Positions 8,509 to 16,794 of a DNA stretch of 64,000 nt are shown in pieces. Below the pieces are notes generated by a model. It searched no databases. It saw only the letters and a list, made by a program, of their open reading frames with translations, and had not been told where the DNA came from. The position numbers were made by a program, and so were the translations under genes. This DNA is from JBBATK01 sp039810585. GTDB lineage: Bacteria; Bacteroidota; Ignavibacteria; Kapaibacteriales; NICIL-2. The DNA lies in the NCBI GenBank assembly GCA_039810585.1, contig JBDHXF010000003.1, positions 1 through 64,000 of the forward strand, given 5' to 3'. Every line of letters starts with the position of its first letter. The first letter of the stretch is position 1.

Positions 8509-9375
8509 TTAGCGCATCCGTTGAGAATACTCTTCAAGAAACTGTTTTTCTTCTTGCGTAAGTGAATCTTGGCCGTGCTCGAAGATCTTATCCAGAAGAA
8601 TGTTCATCATCTCCTCCTCGCTGCGTGGAGGATCCGGGTAGTACATTTTTGAGAGCGCTCTGTCGGACGATCCGAGTGAGCTCACTAATTCTTCTTCTTC
8701 CTCTATGATGCGTTGATCAAGTCGTTCGGCCGCATGTCCAAACTGCACGCGTCTCACTCTGCGCAGTCGTTGCTGGACGAAGGTGGTGATCATAATCGCG
8801 GAAACGACGCCAAAGAGTGAAGGGAGGACGCCGTAATACAATTGTTCGCTTCCGTCATGGACAACGCCGTACACTTTATACACAAGCGCTTGACCACTCA
8901 AGATCAGGGCCAGGTGTAGGCCTCGAATTTCCACGTTCTTCCACAGTACAATATTGCGCGACGGCTGGATGAACACGAACATCGCCATGACAAAGAAGGC
9001 GATCACGTCGCCGCCACTCAGCCATGGTGCGGACGGAATGCTTGAACACAATGCCGTGTAACTCAAACCCTGCGCTAGAACCACAGCCGCTATCATCACG
9101 GCAAAGCGGCGCGTTGAAAAACTAATTTCTAAGGCTGAGGCAAAGATTCCAACACTTACAATCAAGAGGAGAAAACTCAGTGGGTGTTCACCTGCCAGGG
9201 GATAGCTCAGCACACGCCACCACTCGCCGTGCTGAAGCACCGTCGTGGGGTTGAGGGCAAAGAGTGAGTAGACAACGTGATGTCCGAAGTAGTTGAGAAC
9301 CACGCACATCAGCGACACAACCAAGAACAGTTGTGAGAACACCGGCGCATTATGGTATAACTTCTTGACGTTCAT
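8509..9375 (-). CDS. rhomboid-fold membrane protein lacking the catalytic residues
   Basis: A 288-residue protein with about six membrane helices in residues 15-200. EWWRVLSYPL (51-60) matches the WR motif after the first rhomboid helix, but the GASG serine box is replaced by LSGGD (119-123), and no AHxxG histidine motif is present (YYGVLPSLFGVVSA stands there). The soluble tail ends with LDKIFEHGQDSLTQEEK, nearly the same pattern as the tail of the rhomboid at 55341-56264 (YDKINRSGYESLDQREK). I read it as an inactive rhomboid paralogue, a fold often used for binding membrane clients. It lies upstream of mrdA on the same strand. The lack of protease activity is inferred from missing residues. 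Confidence 0.72.
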   Translation of the reverse strand: MNVKKLYHNAPVFSQLFLVVSLMCVVLNYFGHHVVYSLFALNPTTVLQHGEWWRVLSYPLAGEHPLSFLLLIVSVGIFASALEISFSTRRFAVMIAAVVLAQGLSYTALCSSIPSAPWLSGGDVIAFFVMAMFVFIQPSRNIVLWKNVEIRGLHLALILSGQALVYKVYGVVHDGSEQLYYGVLPSLFGVVSAIMITTFVQQRLRRVRRVQFGHAAERLDQRIIEEEEELVSSLGSSDRALSKMYYPDPPRSEEEMMNILLDKIFEHGQDSLTQEEKQFLEEYSQRMR

Positions 9376-9549
9376 GGTATCAATAGCGCTCCTGTAGCGC
9401 CTGTGTAATGACGTGAAGTGCCGTGCACAATCTCACGCCGAATCATTTCTTTGTTGCGACGCAGATCACAGATCCGCACTGGCTTTGCTTGGAATAAAAC
9501 CGAAGTCTCCGAATGGTTTCCACCCTAAAAGACGCGTTAACGATGCCGC

Positions 9550-10035
9550 TTAGTTCAGCTTTTGCATCATTTCTTCGATTTGGTTCCAGCTGATATTCTC
9601 GTAAAAATCTTCGTTGACAGCAATCATTGGGGCGCCGCCACAGGCACCCATACATTCCACTTCCTCGACGCTAATCTTACCATCAGCCGTTGTTTGGTTG
9701 TGCGTTATCCCAAATTTTTCGCAAAACTGACGGTAGATTTCGTCTCCTCCTCGCAACATACACGCCACATTCGTACACACTTGAACGTGGAACTTACCCA
9801 TCGGCTTTTTGAAGTACATAGTGTAGAATGTTGCTACACCAAGAACATGCGAATAGGGAAGTTCCATTACTCCGGCTATGTACCGCATCACGTCCTCAGA
9901 AAGCCAACCCCACTTTTTCTGTGCCATCCAAAGTACCGGCATGATGGCAGCTTTGGGTTGCGGATAGAGAGCTTTGAGCTCTGCAACGCGTTGAAGTTCT
10001 TCGGAGTTAAAGGCGATCGATTCGGAACTGTGCAT
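9550..10035 (-). CDS. nuoE: NADH dehydrogenase-type [2Fe-2S] subunit E (thioredoxin-like)
   Basis: A 161-residue protein of the NuoE/HoxE family, which carries the N1a [2Fe-2S] cluster in complex I and in soluble NAD-linked hydrogenases or formate dehydrogenases. A helical N-terminal bundle (MPVLWMAQKKWGWLSEDVM, YSHVLGVATFYTMY) is followed by the thioredoxin-like domain with all four cluster cysteines, CTNVAC and CMGAC. I chose the ATG at 10035 because a longer frame up to 10206 adds unrelated residues that overlap the hpnD gene. No nuoF, nuoG or other complex I gene is nearby, so the partner cannot be named. It follows hpnD by 110 bp on the same strand. Confidence 0.92.
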   Translation of the reverse strand: MHSSESIAFNSEELQRVAELKALYPQPKAAIMPVLWMAQKKWGWLSEDVMRYIAGVMELPYSHVLGVATFYTMYFKKPMGKFHVQVCTNVACMLRGGDEIYRQFCEKFGITHNQTTADGKISVEEVECMGACGGAPMIAVNEDFYENISWNQIEEMMQKLN

Positions 10036-10145
10036 AAACGTACGAGTAAAGACTGGATTTGATGCAAAACTAATCAACAGAGACGGAGTAGATAAGCTCC
10101 GAGGTGGCTGAAAAATCAAAAAAAAGCTTAAAAAGTACGGGCGCT

Positions 10146-11033
10146 TCAACGCTTGACACGCTGAACCATAATCCGTGTATAAATGTACAGCTTCAGCGCA
10201 ATCCAAATCTTGTGCAGGTTACTGACGCTGATGCGTTTTTCGAAGACATTGTAGTTACGAAGCTCAATTTTTTCAAGGATGCGGTAGTAAATGGCATCCA
10301 TGATTTCGGCAGCAAACATGGTGATTCGCTCGTCCGGTCGCAGGGCCGCTCGTGCCTTATTGTAGAATTCTCTGGCTCTACGGGCTTCGAATTCCATCAG
10401 TGCCACGAAACGCTCGTCATACACTTCGTTTATGATGTCTTCTTCCCGAAGGTGAAACCTCTCCAAGTCCTCCTTAGGCAGGTAGATAAACCCTCGATCC
10501 TTGTCTTGCTTGATATCCCGCAGAATGTTTGTCAGTTGCAGAGCATACCCAAGATTGACAGCGTATTCCTTGGTTTCCTCGTACTTATAGCCAAAAATCT
10601 CGATGCTAGTCAGTCCTACGATGCTCGCTACGCTATAGCAATAGTCTTTTAAATCCTCAAATGTTTCATATCGATGCTGATACAGATCCCGTTCACAGCC
10701 ATCAATCAAGGTAAGAAAGTACTGTTTGGGTAAGTTGAACGAGCGTATTACACTTCCCAGAGGCACGAGCACCGCCAGCGTGCTGGTGCCATCGTAGACC
10801 TTGTCGATTTCTGCGCGCCACCACTGCAAGCGCTCACGCTTGGCTAGCACTGCCGACTGATCGTGCGTCGAACCCTCGTCTACAATGTCGTCTATCTGCC
10901 GAAAGAACCCATACACCGCATGCATAGCCTCACGCTCGTCCTTCGGTAAAAAGGAAAAGGAGTAGTAGAAGTTCGATCGACCGCTGTGCGGGAAAACGAA
11001 ATCGTCGTTATGGAGGAGTGCTACATGACTCAT
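10146..11033 (-). CDS. hpnD: presqualene diphosphate synthase HpnD
   Basis: A 295-residue trans-isoprenyl diphosphate synthase of the squalene/phytoene family. The two Mg2+-binding aspartate-rich motifs are intact: DDIVDE and NILRDIKQDKDRG. HpnD condenses two farnesyl diphosphates to presqualene diphosphate; HpnC then makes hydroxysqualene. HpnD fits better than phytoene synthase because the gene overlaps an HpnC gene by 4 bp (11030-11033). The final reductase HpnE was not found in the window, nor a squalene-hopene cyclase. Hopanoids or C30 carotenoids are both possible end products. Confidence is high for the family, moderate for the exact product. Confidence 0.88.
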   Translation of the reverse strand: MSHVALLHNDDFVFPHSGRSNFYYSFSFLPKDEREAMHAVYGFFRQIDDIVDEGSTHDQSAVLAKRERLQWWRAEIDKVYDGTSTLAVLVPLGSVIRSFNLPKQYFLTLIDGCERDLYQHRYETFEDLKDYCYSVASIVGLTSIEIFGYKYEETKEYAVNLGYALQLTNILRDIKQDKDRGFIYLPKEDLERFHLREEDIINEVYDERFVALMEFEARRAREFYNKARAALRPDERITMFAAEIMDAIYYRILEKIELRNYNVFEKRISVSNLHKIWIALKLYIYTRIMVQRVKR

Positions 11034-11962
11034 GAATGGGAACGAAAGAGCACGGGCATGCTACGAACAATAAGCATGGCACGTTCCACACGTGTTAGGC
11101 GCGGTCTATGATACAGTATTCGTTCGGACAACAGTCTTGACTTCTCATTCAGCATCTTTCCACCTCGAACTACGGCCGCAATTTCGGCTTTTAATCGACG
11201 GTTTGATAGACGTTCTATGAGCTCCGCCCCGCTGTCTAGCATATCGTACGCTTGACAATGCAGCTCCGCAAGAAGCATCCGAATCGAATCGAGAAATTTA
11301 GGGGAAATTTGCTCCTCCGCCAAACGTTGAAACGGTACATTATAGTGTTCAAGCGCGCTTCGGGGTATGTAGAGCCTTCCTGCGGGGATGTCGATGCTCA
11401 AATCTTGCCAGAAGTTAACGAGCTGCAAGCCGGTACAGATCCGATTAGACAATTCGACATTCTCCTCAGAATTCTCGTCGTAGAGTTGCAACAGCAATTC
11501 GCCCACAGGATTGGCGGAAAAGGTGCAATAGTGAAGCAGATCCTCGGTGGTTTTTGGTTGGGAAAACTGACTGTCCATCTGAAACGCTACCAATAAGCGC
11601 TCGGCAGTAGCGGCTCTAATTGCTGTCTTTTCAACGGTATATCGCATAGCACGAAACACTGGGTGCGTTGTGACTGCTACGCTGTGCAATTGTTCGGCAA
11701 ATCCACGCAGAATACGCACTTTGTCGTCGCTACCACCCGGCCACGCATCCGCGATGTCGTCCGCCATTCGCGCAAAGGCATAGACGGCATAGAAGGCGGG
11801 TCGGCGGATACTATCGATAAGCAGGGAACCGACAGGAAAGTTTTCATAATGCGAGCGCGCTACGCGCTCGCAGAACTGCAGAGCCTCAGAATCGCTCGAG
11901 CAGGAGTACACCCCGCCATCCGGTTGCACGAGGTTTTCTAAGAGCCTTTGGTCGAGAGCCAC
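11030..11962 (-). CDS. hpnC: hydroxysqualene synthase HpnC
   Basis: A 310-residue squalene-synthase family protein with the HpnC signature HYENFPVGS near the N terminus, first aspartate motif ADDIAD and second motif VNFWQDLSIDIPAGRLY. HpnC converts presqualene diphosphate to hydroxysqualene. The start is a GTG at 11962; its stop overlaps the hpnD start in ATGA, so the two enzymes are probably made in equal amounts. Upstream, 63 bp away, lies the DprE2-like reductase gene of the polyprenyl-pentose set, on the same strand. Confidence 0.88.
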   Translation of the reverse strand: MALDQRLLENLVQPDGGVYSCSSDSEALQFCERVARSHYENFPVGSLLIDSIRRPAFYAVYAFARMADDIADAWPGGSDDKVRILRGFAEQLHSVAVTTHPVFRAMRYTVEKTAIRAATAERLLVAFQMDSQFSQPKTTEDLLHYCTFSANPVGELLLQLYDENSEENVELSNRICTGLQLVNFWQDLSIDIPAGRLYIPRSALEHYNVPFQRLAEEQISPKFLDSIRMLLAELHCQAYDMLDSGAELIERLSNRRLKAEIAAVVRGGKMLNEKSRLLSERILYHRPRLTRVERAMLIVRSMPVLFRSHS

Positions 11963-12025
11963 CGTTGCGCAGAGTTATTGATGAGACAGCGCGCCGCGCG
12001 CACGTATTGAAACAACTCTGAAGCG

Positions 12026-12784
12026 TCAAAGCTTCAGTGTTTTGAACAGTGATTCCGGAATGTGCCTGATAATGAACATGATGTAGCGCCAAAATCCGGG
12101 CACGTAGACGACATCGTTTTCGCGATCCATCGCGCTGACAATTCGTTTGCCCACTGCGCGAGCCGACGCGAAGAGTGCATTCTTTGGTAAGTGAGCCGTC
12201 ATCGGCGTGTCTACAAAGCCGGGCTTAATGGTGAGCACATGAATTCCCATTGGATGCAGACGGTTTCGCAATCCCTGTAAAAAGATGCTTACCGCCCCTT
12301 TTGCAGCGCCATAGATATAGTTGCTCTGACGGCCTCTGTCGCCGGCTACCGACGAAATCACGGCGAGGCATGGATGGATTTGTCCTTGTGGTTGCGCCAG
12401 GAAGTATTTGGCAGCCTCTGTGCATACAGCGATGACCGATGTAGCGTTAATCTCAAACTCATGCACGATGCGTTCTACGTCGTCCTGACACGCCTGCTGA
12501 TCCGGTAAGGAACCATAGGCGATAAGGACGGCATCAATGCTTCCCATCAAGCTGCTTGCCTGTTGCATGAGCATTGGAATATGGGTACGATCCTCGGCTT
12601 CAAAGACGATGCCGGCTACGTGTTGAGCGCCATGACTACGAAGGTCTTGCTCCATACTTTCCAGTTGCTCAGCTCGGCGGGCGCATAAGCATAGGGCAGC
12701 TCCGCGTTTGGCAAACACGCGCGCCGCCTCTTGTGCAATCGCCGAGGACGCCCCGACTATGAGTATGGAACGGTGCCTGTTCAT
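12026..12784 (-). CDS. dprE2: SDR-family 2-ketoribose-lipid reductase, DprE2-like
   Basis: A 252-residue short-chain dehydrogenase, close to DprE2, which reduces the keto-sugar lipid made by DprE1 to polyprenyl-phosphoryl-D-arabinose using NAD(P)H. Visible are the Rossmann motif VGASSAIA (10-17), the catalytic ISS (143-145), Y158-x3-K162 (YGAAK) and VLTIKPGFVDTPMT, the last typical of DprE2. The C-terminal YVPGFWRYIMFIIRHIPESL is hydrophobic and could dock on the membrane. The start overlaps the stop of the DprE1-like gene by 4 bp (12781-12784), which supports the pairing. Other SDR substrates cannot be excluded from the sequence alone. Confidence 0.82.
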   Translation of the reverse strand: MNRHRSILIVGASSAIAQEAARVFAKRGAALCLCARRAEQLESMEQDLRSHGAQHVAGIVFEAEDRTHIPMLMQQASSLMGSIDAVLIAYGSLPDQQACQDDVERIVHEFEINATSVIAVCTEAAKYFLAQPQGQIHPCLAVISSVAGDRGRQSNYIYGAAKGAVSIFLQGLRNRLHPMGIHVLTIKPGFVDTPMTAHLPKNALFASARAVGKRIVSAMDRENDVVYVPGFWRYIMFIIRHIPESLFKTLKL

Positions 12785-14097
12785 GAGCTAACCCTTCGCC
12801 AAAACGATGAGGAAAATTTTGGATCAATATACTTCTGAAACTCTAGCCACTGCGGATAGGCCTTACGAAAGTGCGACGCGCTCATACGTGCGTCCTTTGC
12901 AGGATACAATCGTCCGCCATGATGCTCTACAATCGCATCCAATTCGTTCATCATCTTGAGAGTAGAGGATCCTTCGTTTCTGAAGTCGAGAGCAAGAGTC
13001 ACTCCCTCGAATGGAAAGGAGAGCATACCCGGGGAAGCGATGCTGCCAAAGTTCTTAAGAACGCTGACAAAGGATGCCTTGCCGTGCTTGGCGGTATTGG
13101 CCAGAACCTGATGCAATGTCGATTTGGCAGATTCGAAGGGTACCACAAATTGATATTGGAAAAATCCCTGTGCACCGTAGGCACGATTCCATTGTTCGAT
13201 GCCGTCCAGTGGATAAAAGAAAGGACGGTAATGAACACGATGTTCGGACTCGCGGCGAAACTGTCGATGATAGTACAACGCGCTCGCAAGACGCATCGTC
13301 CATTTGTTCATGGTAAACGAAGGGAAGTCGAAGGGAACTACGAGACGCGAATTGTTGTCAGAATCAGGTGAAGACGCCTGGACGGCATCAACGAAGCTGC
13401 CACCCATGAAAATTCCTCGACCCATACGCGAGCCTGTTGCAGAGCAGTCGATCCAAGAAACCACGTAGGGGTAGATCTTGTCGGATTCGCGTGAGTGTTC
13501 CAGATATTCATCCACATGCTGAAATCGAATGCTGTGTTGAAGAAGGTAAGGTGACGGTATGCGTATGAGTCGGAACTCAGCCCAGGTGATAATGCCGGTG
13601 AGTCCAAGTCCGCCGATCGTCGCACTAAACCAATCGGGATTTTCAGTTGGCGAGCAGAGGATTCGCGAGCCGTCGGATCGAAGTAACTCAAAACAGATAA
13701 CATGAGAGCCGAAGCTACCGGCACTGTGATGATTTTTCCCGTGTACGTCGTTTGCGATCGCTCCGCCAACGCTCACCATTTGGGTTCCGGGTGTGACGGG
13801 GAGGAAAAGTCCACGAGGTACGATGAGTGACAAAATCTCATCCAGTCTCACGCCCGCCTCACATCGTATCACAAGCTGTTGTTCATCCACGTTTAAAATC
13901 CGATGCATGGCTGTGCAATCGATGAGCGTGCCATTCTCATTCAAACACGAGTCGCCATAACTGCGTCGGTATCCTACAGGCAGTACGCTGCCCTCAATCG
14001 AGCGAAAATCCGGGGTCTGGTCTGTCCACGTCATACTCCGCACATCGGCGTGATGAACTTGCGGAGTACGTCCCCATGAACGGAGTGTCGTGATCAT
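12781..14097 (-). CDS. dprE1: FAD-dependent polyprenyl-phosphoribose 2-oxidase, DprE1-like
   Basis: A 438-residue flavoenzyme of the VAO/PCMH fold. The FAD-binding segment PVTPGTQMVSVGGAIAN followed by DVHGKNHHSAGSFG (117-130) is almost the mycobacterial DprE1 sequence, including the His pair in the active site. DprE1 oxidises the 2' hydroxyl of a lipid-linked ribose. I chose the ATG at 14097, which overlaps the upstream stop in ATGA; a longer frame to 14274 adds non-homologous residues inside the upstream gene. Set between a HAD-UbiA prenyltransferase and a DprE2-like reductase, it completes a lipid-linked arabinose pathway outside Actinobacteria. Confidence 0.88.
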   Translation of the reverse strand: MITTLRSWGRTPQVHHADVRSMTWTDQTPDFRSIEGSVLPVGYRRSYGDSCLNENGTLIDCTAMHRILNVDEQQLVIRCEAGVRLDEILSLIVPRGLFLPVTPGTQMVSVGGAIANDVHGKNHHSAGSFGSHVICFELLRSDGSRILCSPTENPDWFSATIGGLGLTGIITWAEFRLIRIPSPYLLQHSIRFQHVDEYLEHSRESDKIYPYVVSWIDCSATGSRMGRGIFMGGSFVDAVQASSPDSDNNSRLVVPFDFPSFTMNKWTMRLASALYYHRQFRRESEHRVHYRPFFYPLDGIEQWNRAYGAQGFFQYQFVVPFESAKSTLHQVLANTAKHGKASFVSVLKNFGSIASPGMLSFPFEGVTLALDFRNEGSSTLKMMNELDAIVEHHGGRLYPAKDARMSASHFRKAYPQWLEFQKYIDPKFSSSFWRRVSS

Positions 14098-15551
14098 GGC
14101 AGAATGGAGGTGGAGACGGTGGAAACGGCAACAATGACAAGACTCATCAGCGCTATAAGGTAGCTTACGCGATCCTCCATGGCAAACACGACCGGATCGT
14201 CGTGCATTTCTCCGCGATGAGCAATAAACCAAATACGCGTGATCCAATAGAGCAGGAGCGGCTCCAATAGCCACAATCGCATCGGATGCGCATACAGCTT
14301 GACCACGTCGGTAGAGTTGATATAGAGTGCCATCACCAGAACGGACATGTATCCCGCCGCTGTGCCCACAGACCGAAGGATATCACTGTCATGGACACTG
14401 TATCCGCGACCCGAGAGTTCGCTTCTTAACTCTGATTTCATTACCAAGAGCTCTGAATAGCGCTTCACAATAGCCAAACTCAGAAACATGAACATCGAAA
14501 AAGCGAGCATCCACGGAGATATTGCGACATCGGCTGCGATCGCACCGCACAAAATTCTGTACACGTAGAGGCCGGCGAGAATAAGCACGTCGACAATCAC
14601 CACTCTTTTCAAACTGAAGGAATACGCCGAAGTAATAAGGGCGTAGCACGCCAGAGCAAGCGTGAACCCCAGTCCAACACTGAGTGCCAATGCTGCTGAC
14701 GCTATGAGGAGAATTGGAACCATCATCAATCCGTGATGGACGGGAACTTGTCCCGATGCAAACGGTCGCAGCTTTTTTCGCGGATGTCGGCGATCGCTCT
14801 CGATATCCAAAAGGTCGTTCACGATATACACAGCAGACGCGCAGAGACTAAACGCCGCGAACGCCTCGATTCCGCTGAGGATTTTTTGTAGGTCGAAGAT
14901 CTTATGTGCCAGGAGCAACGGCAGAAATATCAACAGGTTCTTGAGCCACTGGTGCATACGCAAGCAGCGCAGGTACGCTGCCACACCGGAGCCACGAGTG
15001 TAGAACACTCGCGCAAAGGGTCGTCCCAATGTGCGCTCCAACCCTGATGCGGGATTTACGGCGATAGCGTCGTGCGCTGCCTTCCATACAGGGAGATCCG
15101 CAGAGCGGTCGCCCACATAATCAAACTCCTGATTGCCAATAAGTTCTCGAATGGCCTTAACCTTTGCTTCACCACCAATGTTCTCCTGCGAATCGGTTGC
15201 CAAGCAATCATCAAAGACGCCGAGGCGGTCGCACAATGGTTGAGCAATGCTGCGTAGCGACGCGGTTGCGAGTACACAACGTCTTCCTCGTGCATGTTCT
15301 TCACGTACAAAGGCAAGAACCTCGTCATGTATAGGCACGGAACTGACGTCGGGTGTAGCAATGGCCGCTAAGCGCTGCTTCATGGCAACCTTGCCGTGGC
15401 GGTACCAGAGAGGGAGAGCAAACAGCGCCCAAGGACGTTGTTTCAGCACGAGAAGAATGGTTTCGTAGGTGACATCGGTTGCCAACAAGCTGAAGTCGAG
15501 GTCGACAATCAGAGGTCGCAAGGTCGATTGGTCGGCTTGGTGTGCACTCAC
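14094..15551 (-). CDS. HAD phosphatase-UbiA prenyltransferase fusion (DPPR synthase-like)
   Basis: A 485-residue two-domain protein with a GTG start. Residues 1-185 form a HAD hydrolase with DLDFS (17-21), LATAS (94-98) and GDRSAD (147-152). Residues 195-485 form a polytopic UbiA domain with NDLLDIESDRRHP (245-257) and KLRPFASG, which matches the mycobacterial enzyme that joins polyprenyl phosphate to phosphoribosyl pyrophosphate. A second UbiA motif lies near LKRVVIVDVL. The fused HAD could remove the 5-phosphate from the product, a step done by a separate protein in mycobacteria. The stop overlaps the DprE1-like start by 4 bp. Fusion and order strongly suggest polyprenyl-phosphoryl pentose synthesis. 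Confidence 0.85.
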   Translation of the reverse strand: MSAHQADQSTLRPLIVDLDFSLLATDVTYETILLVLKQRPWALFALPLWYRHGKVAMKQRLAAIATPDVSSVPIHDEVLAFVREEHARGRRCVLATASLRSIAQPLCDRLGVFDDCLATDSQENIGGEAKVKAIRELIGNQEFDYVGDRSADLPVWKAAHDAIAVNPASGLERTLGRPFARVFYTRGSGVAAYLRCLRMHQWLKNLLIFLPLLLAHKIFDLQKILSGIEAFAAFSLCASAVYIVNDLLDIESDRRHPRKKLRPFASGQVPVHHGLMMVPILLIASAALALSVGLGFTLALACYALITSAYSFSLKRVVIVDVLILAGLYVYRILCGAIAADVAISPWMLAFSMFMFLSLAIVKRYSELLVMKSELRSELSGRGYSVHDSDILRSVGTAAGYMSVLVMALYINSTDVVKLYAHPMRLWLLEPLLLYWITRIWFIAHRGEMHDDPVVFAMEDRVSYLIALMSLVIVAVSTVSTSILP

Positions 15552-15702
15552 GCGAAATTTAGAGAATGATACCTCTGAACGCTGATTCTTGGCACCGAAC
15601 CAGAACCCTGCGAACCCACAAAACTACGAAGGATTGGGGCTAAGGACGAAGAAGACCGTGATTTTGGACGCCGAAAACGGTACCCCAAACGCACTAGGTG
15701 TC

Positions 15703-16608
15703 TTAGTGAATCACTTCCAAGGGAACCGTATAACTTCTCAACGAGCTCACAATGCGAACATAGTAGGTTCCGTTAGCGAGCGAAGAAACAGGCAGGACAA
15801 GATTGGCACCGTCTGAAGCTGTGCCCAATTCCAGACCTGCTGACAAAGCGTCCCCGACGACGCTCAAGACGCGCACGGATTGAATGGTCGGGTTGTCCTC
15901 CGGCAGTCGCATGTACGCGAAATCGGACGCGGGATTTGGATAGCAAAGCACGGTGGCGTTATGCTTGGCCTCGTCGAGGACTGAGGTTTGAACCGCATTG
16001 CAGATGGCGTCGCTTCGGTGCGAGGCATCGTACACACACACCATCTCGCCATCCTTGTAATGCATTTGAACAATCCAGACCGTCGATCCGGGAGGGAAAA
16101 GATCCGAATTCGTCTCGTCGGCATTAACAAGCAGAAGTGTGTCCGCGCTGAGTGTTGGGTATTGAACGGCGATGGAAACAAAGGTATTGTTTTGTGCCAA
16201 TGCGTACACAAGACTGTCGCTTTGAATAACGTTTTCGTCAATACGCTCATGCATCACTTCTGCACTGTCGGCAGGAAGTTCTAAGGCCACGCAGTTGCCG
16301 GTGGTTTTTGACCGATACGCGAGAACTGCTGCCGTGCGGTCATCCAAGTGCGAACGAAACGTGTATATCCACGCACTGGCGCTTGCGTTGCTAAAATCGA
16401 AATGAGAGCTGCCAATGATTTTGACATTGGTCATTGTAAATGTAGCGGCTGCTGTTAACTCCGGAGCAGGAATGGTATCCATTGCCCTGAGTTTTGCGGC
16501 CTCAAAACAGGACTGTGACAATATCGGTGTGCCATCATCTTGTGCCCGGACGGCTGTACTCATGGTAAGAGAGAGAACCGTAGCAACAACTGTCATTGTG
16601 ATTTTCAT
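15703..16608 (-). CDS. exported protein with type IX sorting domain
   Basis: A 301-residue secreted protein. A signal peptide (about 1-22, ending TAVRAQ) is followed by an unrecognised domain of about 190 residues and by a C-terminal sorting domain starting at CYPNPASDFAYMRL with LSVVGD and LPVSSLANGTYYVRIVSS, the usual type A pattern of type IX secretion cargo. The central domain has many beta-like stretches and no enzyme motif that I can name. It is divergent from the Asp-box protein gene, with 186 bp between the starts. A possible promoter element AATCTTTG (16641-16648, minus strand) lies about 35 bp upstream. Confidence 0.82.
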   Translation of the reverse strand: MKITMTVVATVLSLTMSTAVRAQDDGTPILSQSCFEAAKLRAMDTIPAPELTAAATFTMTNVKIIGSSHFDFSNASASAWIYTFRSHLDDRTAAVLAYRSKTTGNCVALELPADSAEVMHERIDENVIQSDSLVYALAQNNTFVSIAVQYPTLSADTLLLVNADETNSDLFPPGSTVWIVQMHYKDGEMVCVYDASHRSDAICNAVQTSVLDEAKHNATVLCYPNPASDFAYMRLPEDNPTIQSVRVLSVVGDALSAGLELGTASDGANLVLPVSSLANGTYYVRIVSSLRSYTVPLEVIH

Positions 16609-16794
16609 AGGGTACCTTCAATTGTAGTCGCACGAAACTACAAAGATTTCATTGCGACGCGGAGCAGCGAGCTTGACGGTGTGCGTATGTTCGTATGCTG
16701 TGGACAACGACGATAGCAGAAAGTGCTTGAAACACGCAGATCGTTTTCCAATCGTTGTCAGGAGTATGAATTCTTCGACACATTCCAACTTTTC

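Noticed and set aside
10036..10206. A longer nuoE start
   Set aside because: The extra 57 residues show no NuoE similarity, and they overlap the 3' end of hpnD; the ATG at 10035 starts the family homology.
14098..14274. A longer N terminus for the DprE1-like oxidase
   Set aside because: It lies inside the UbiA coding region in another frame, is rich in Cys/Arg/His without homology, and the ATGA overlap at 14094-14097 explains the start.
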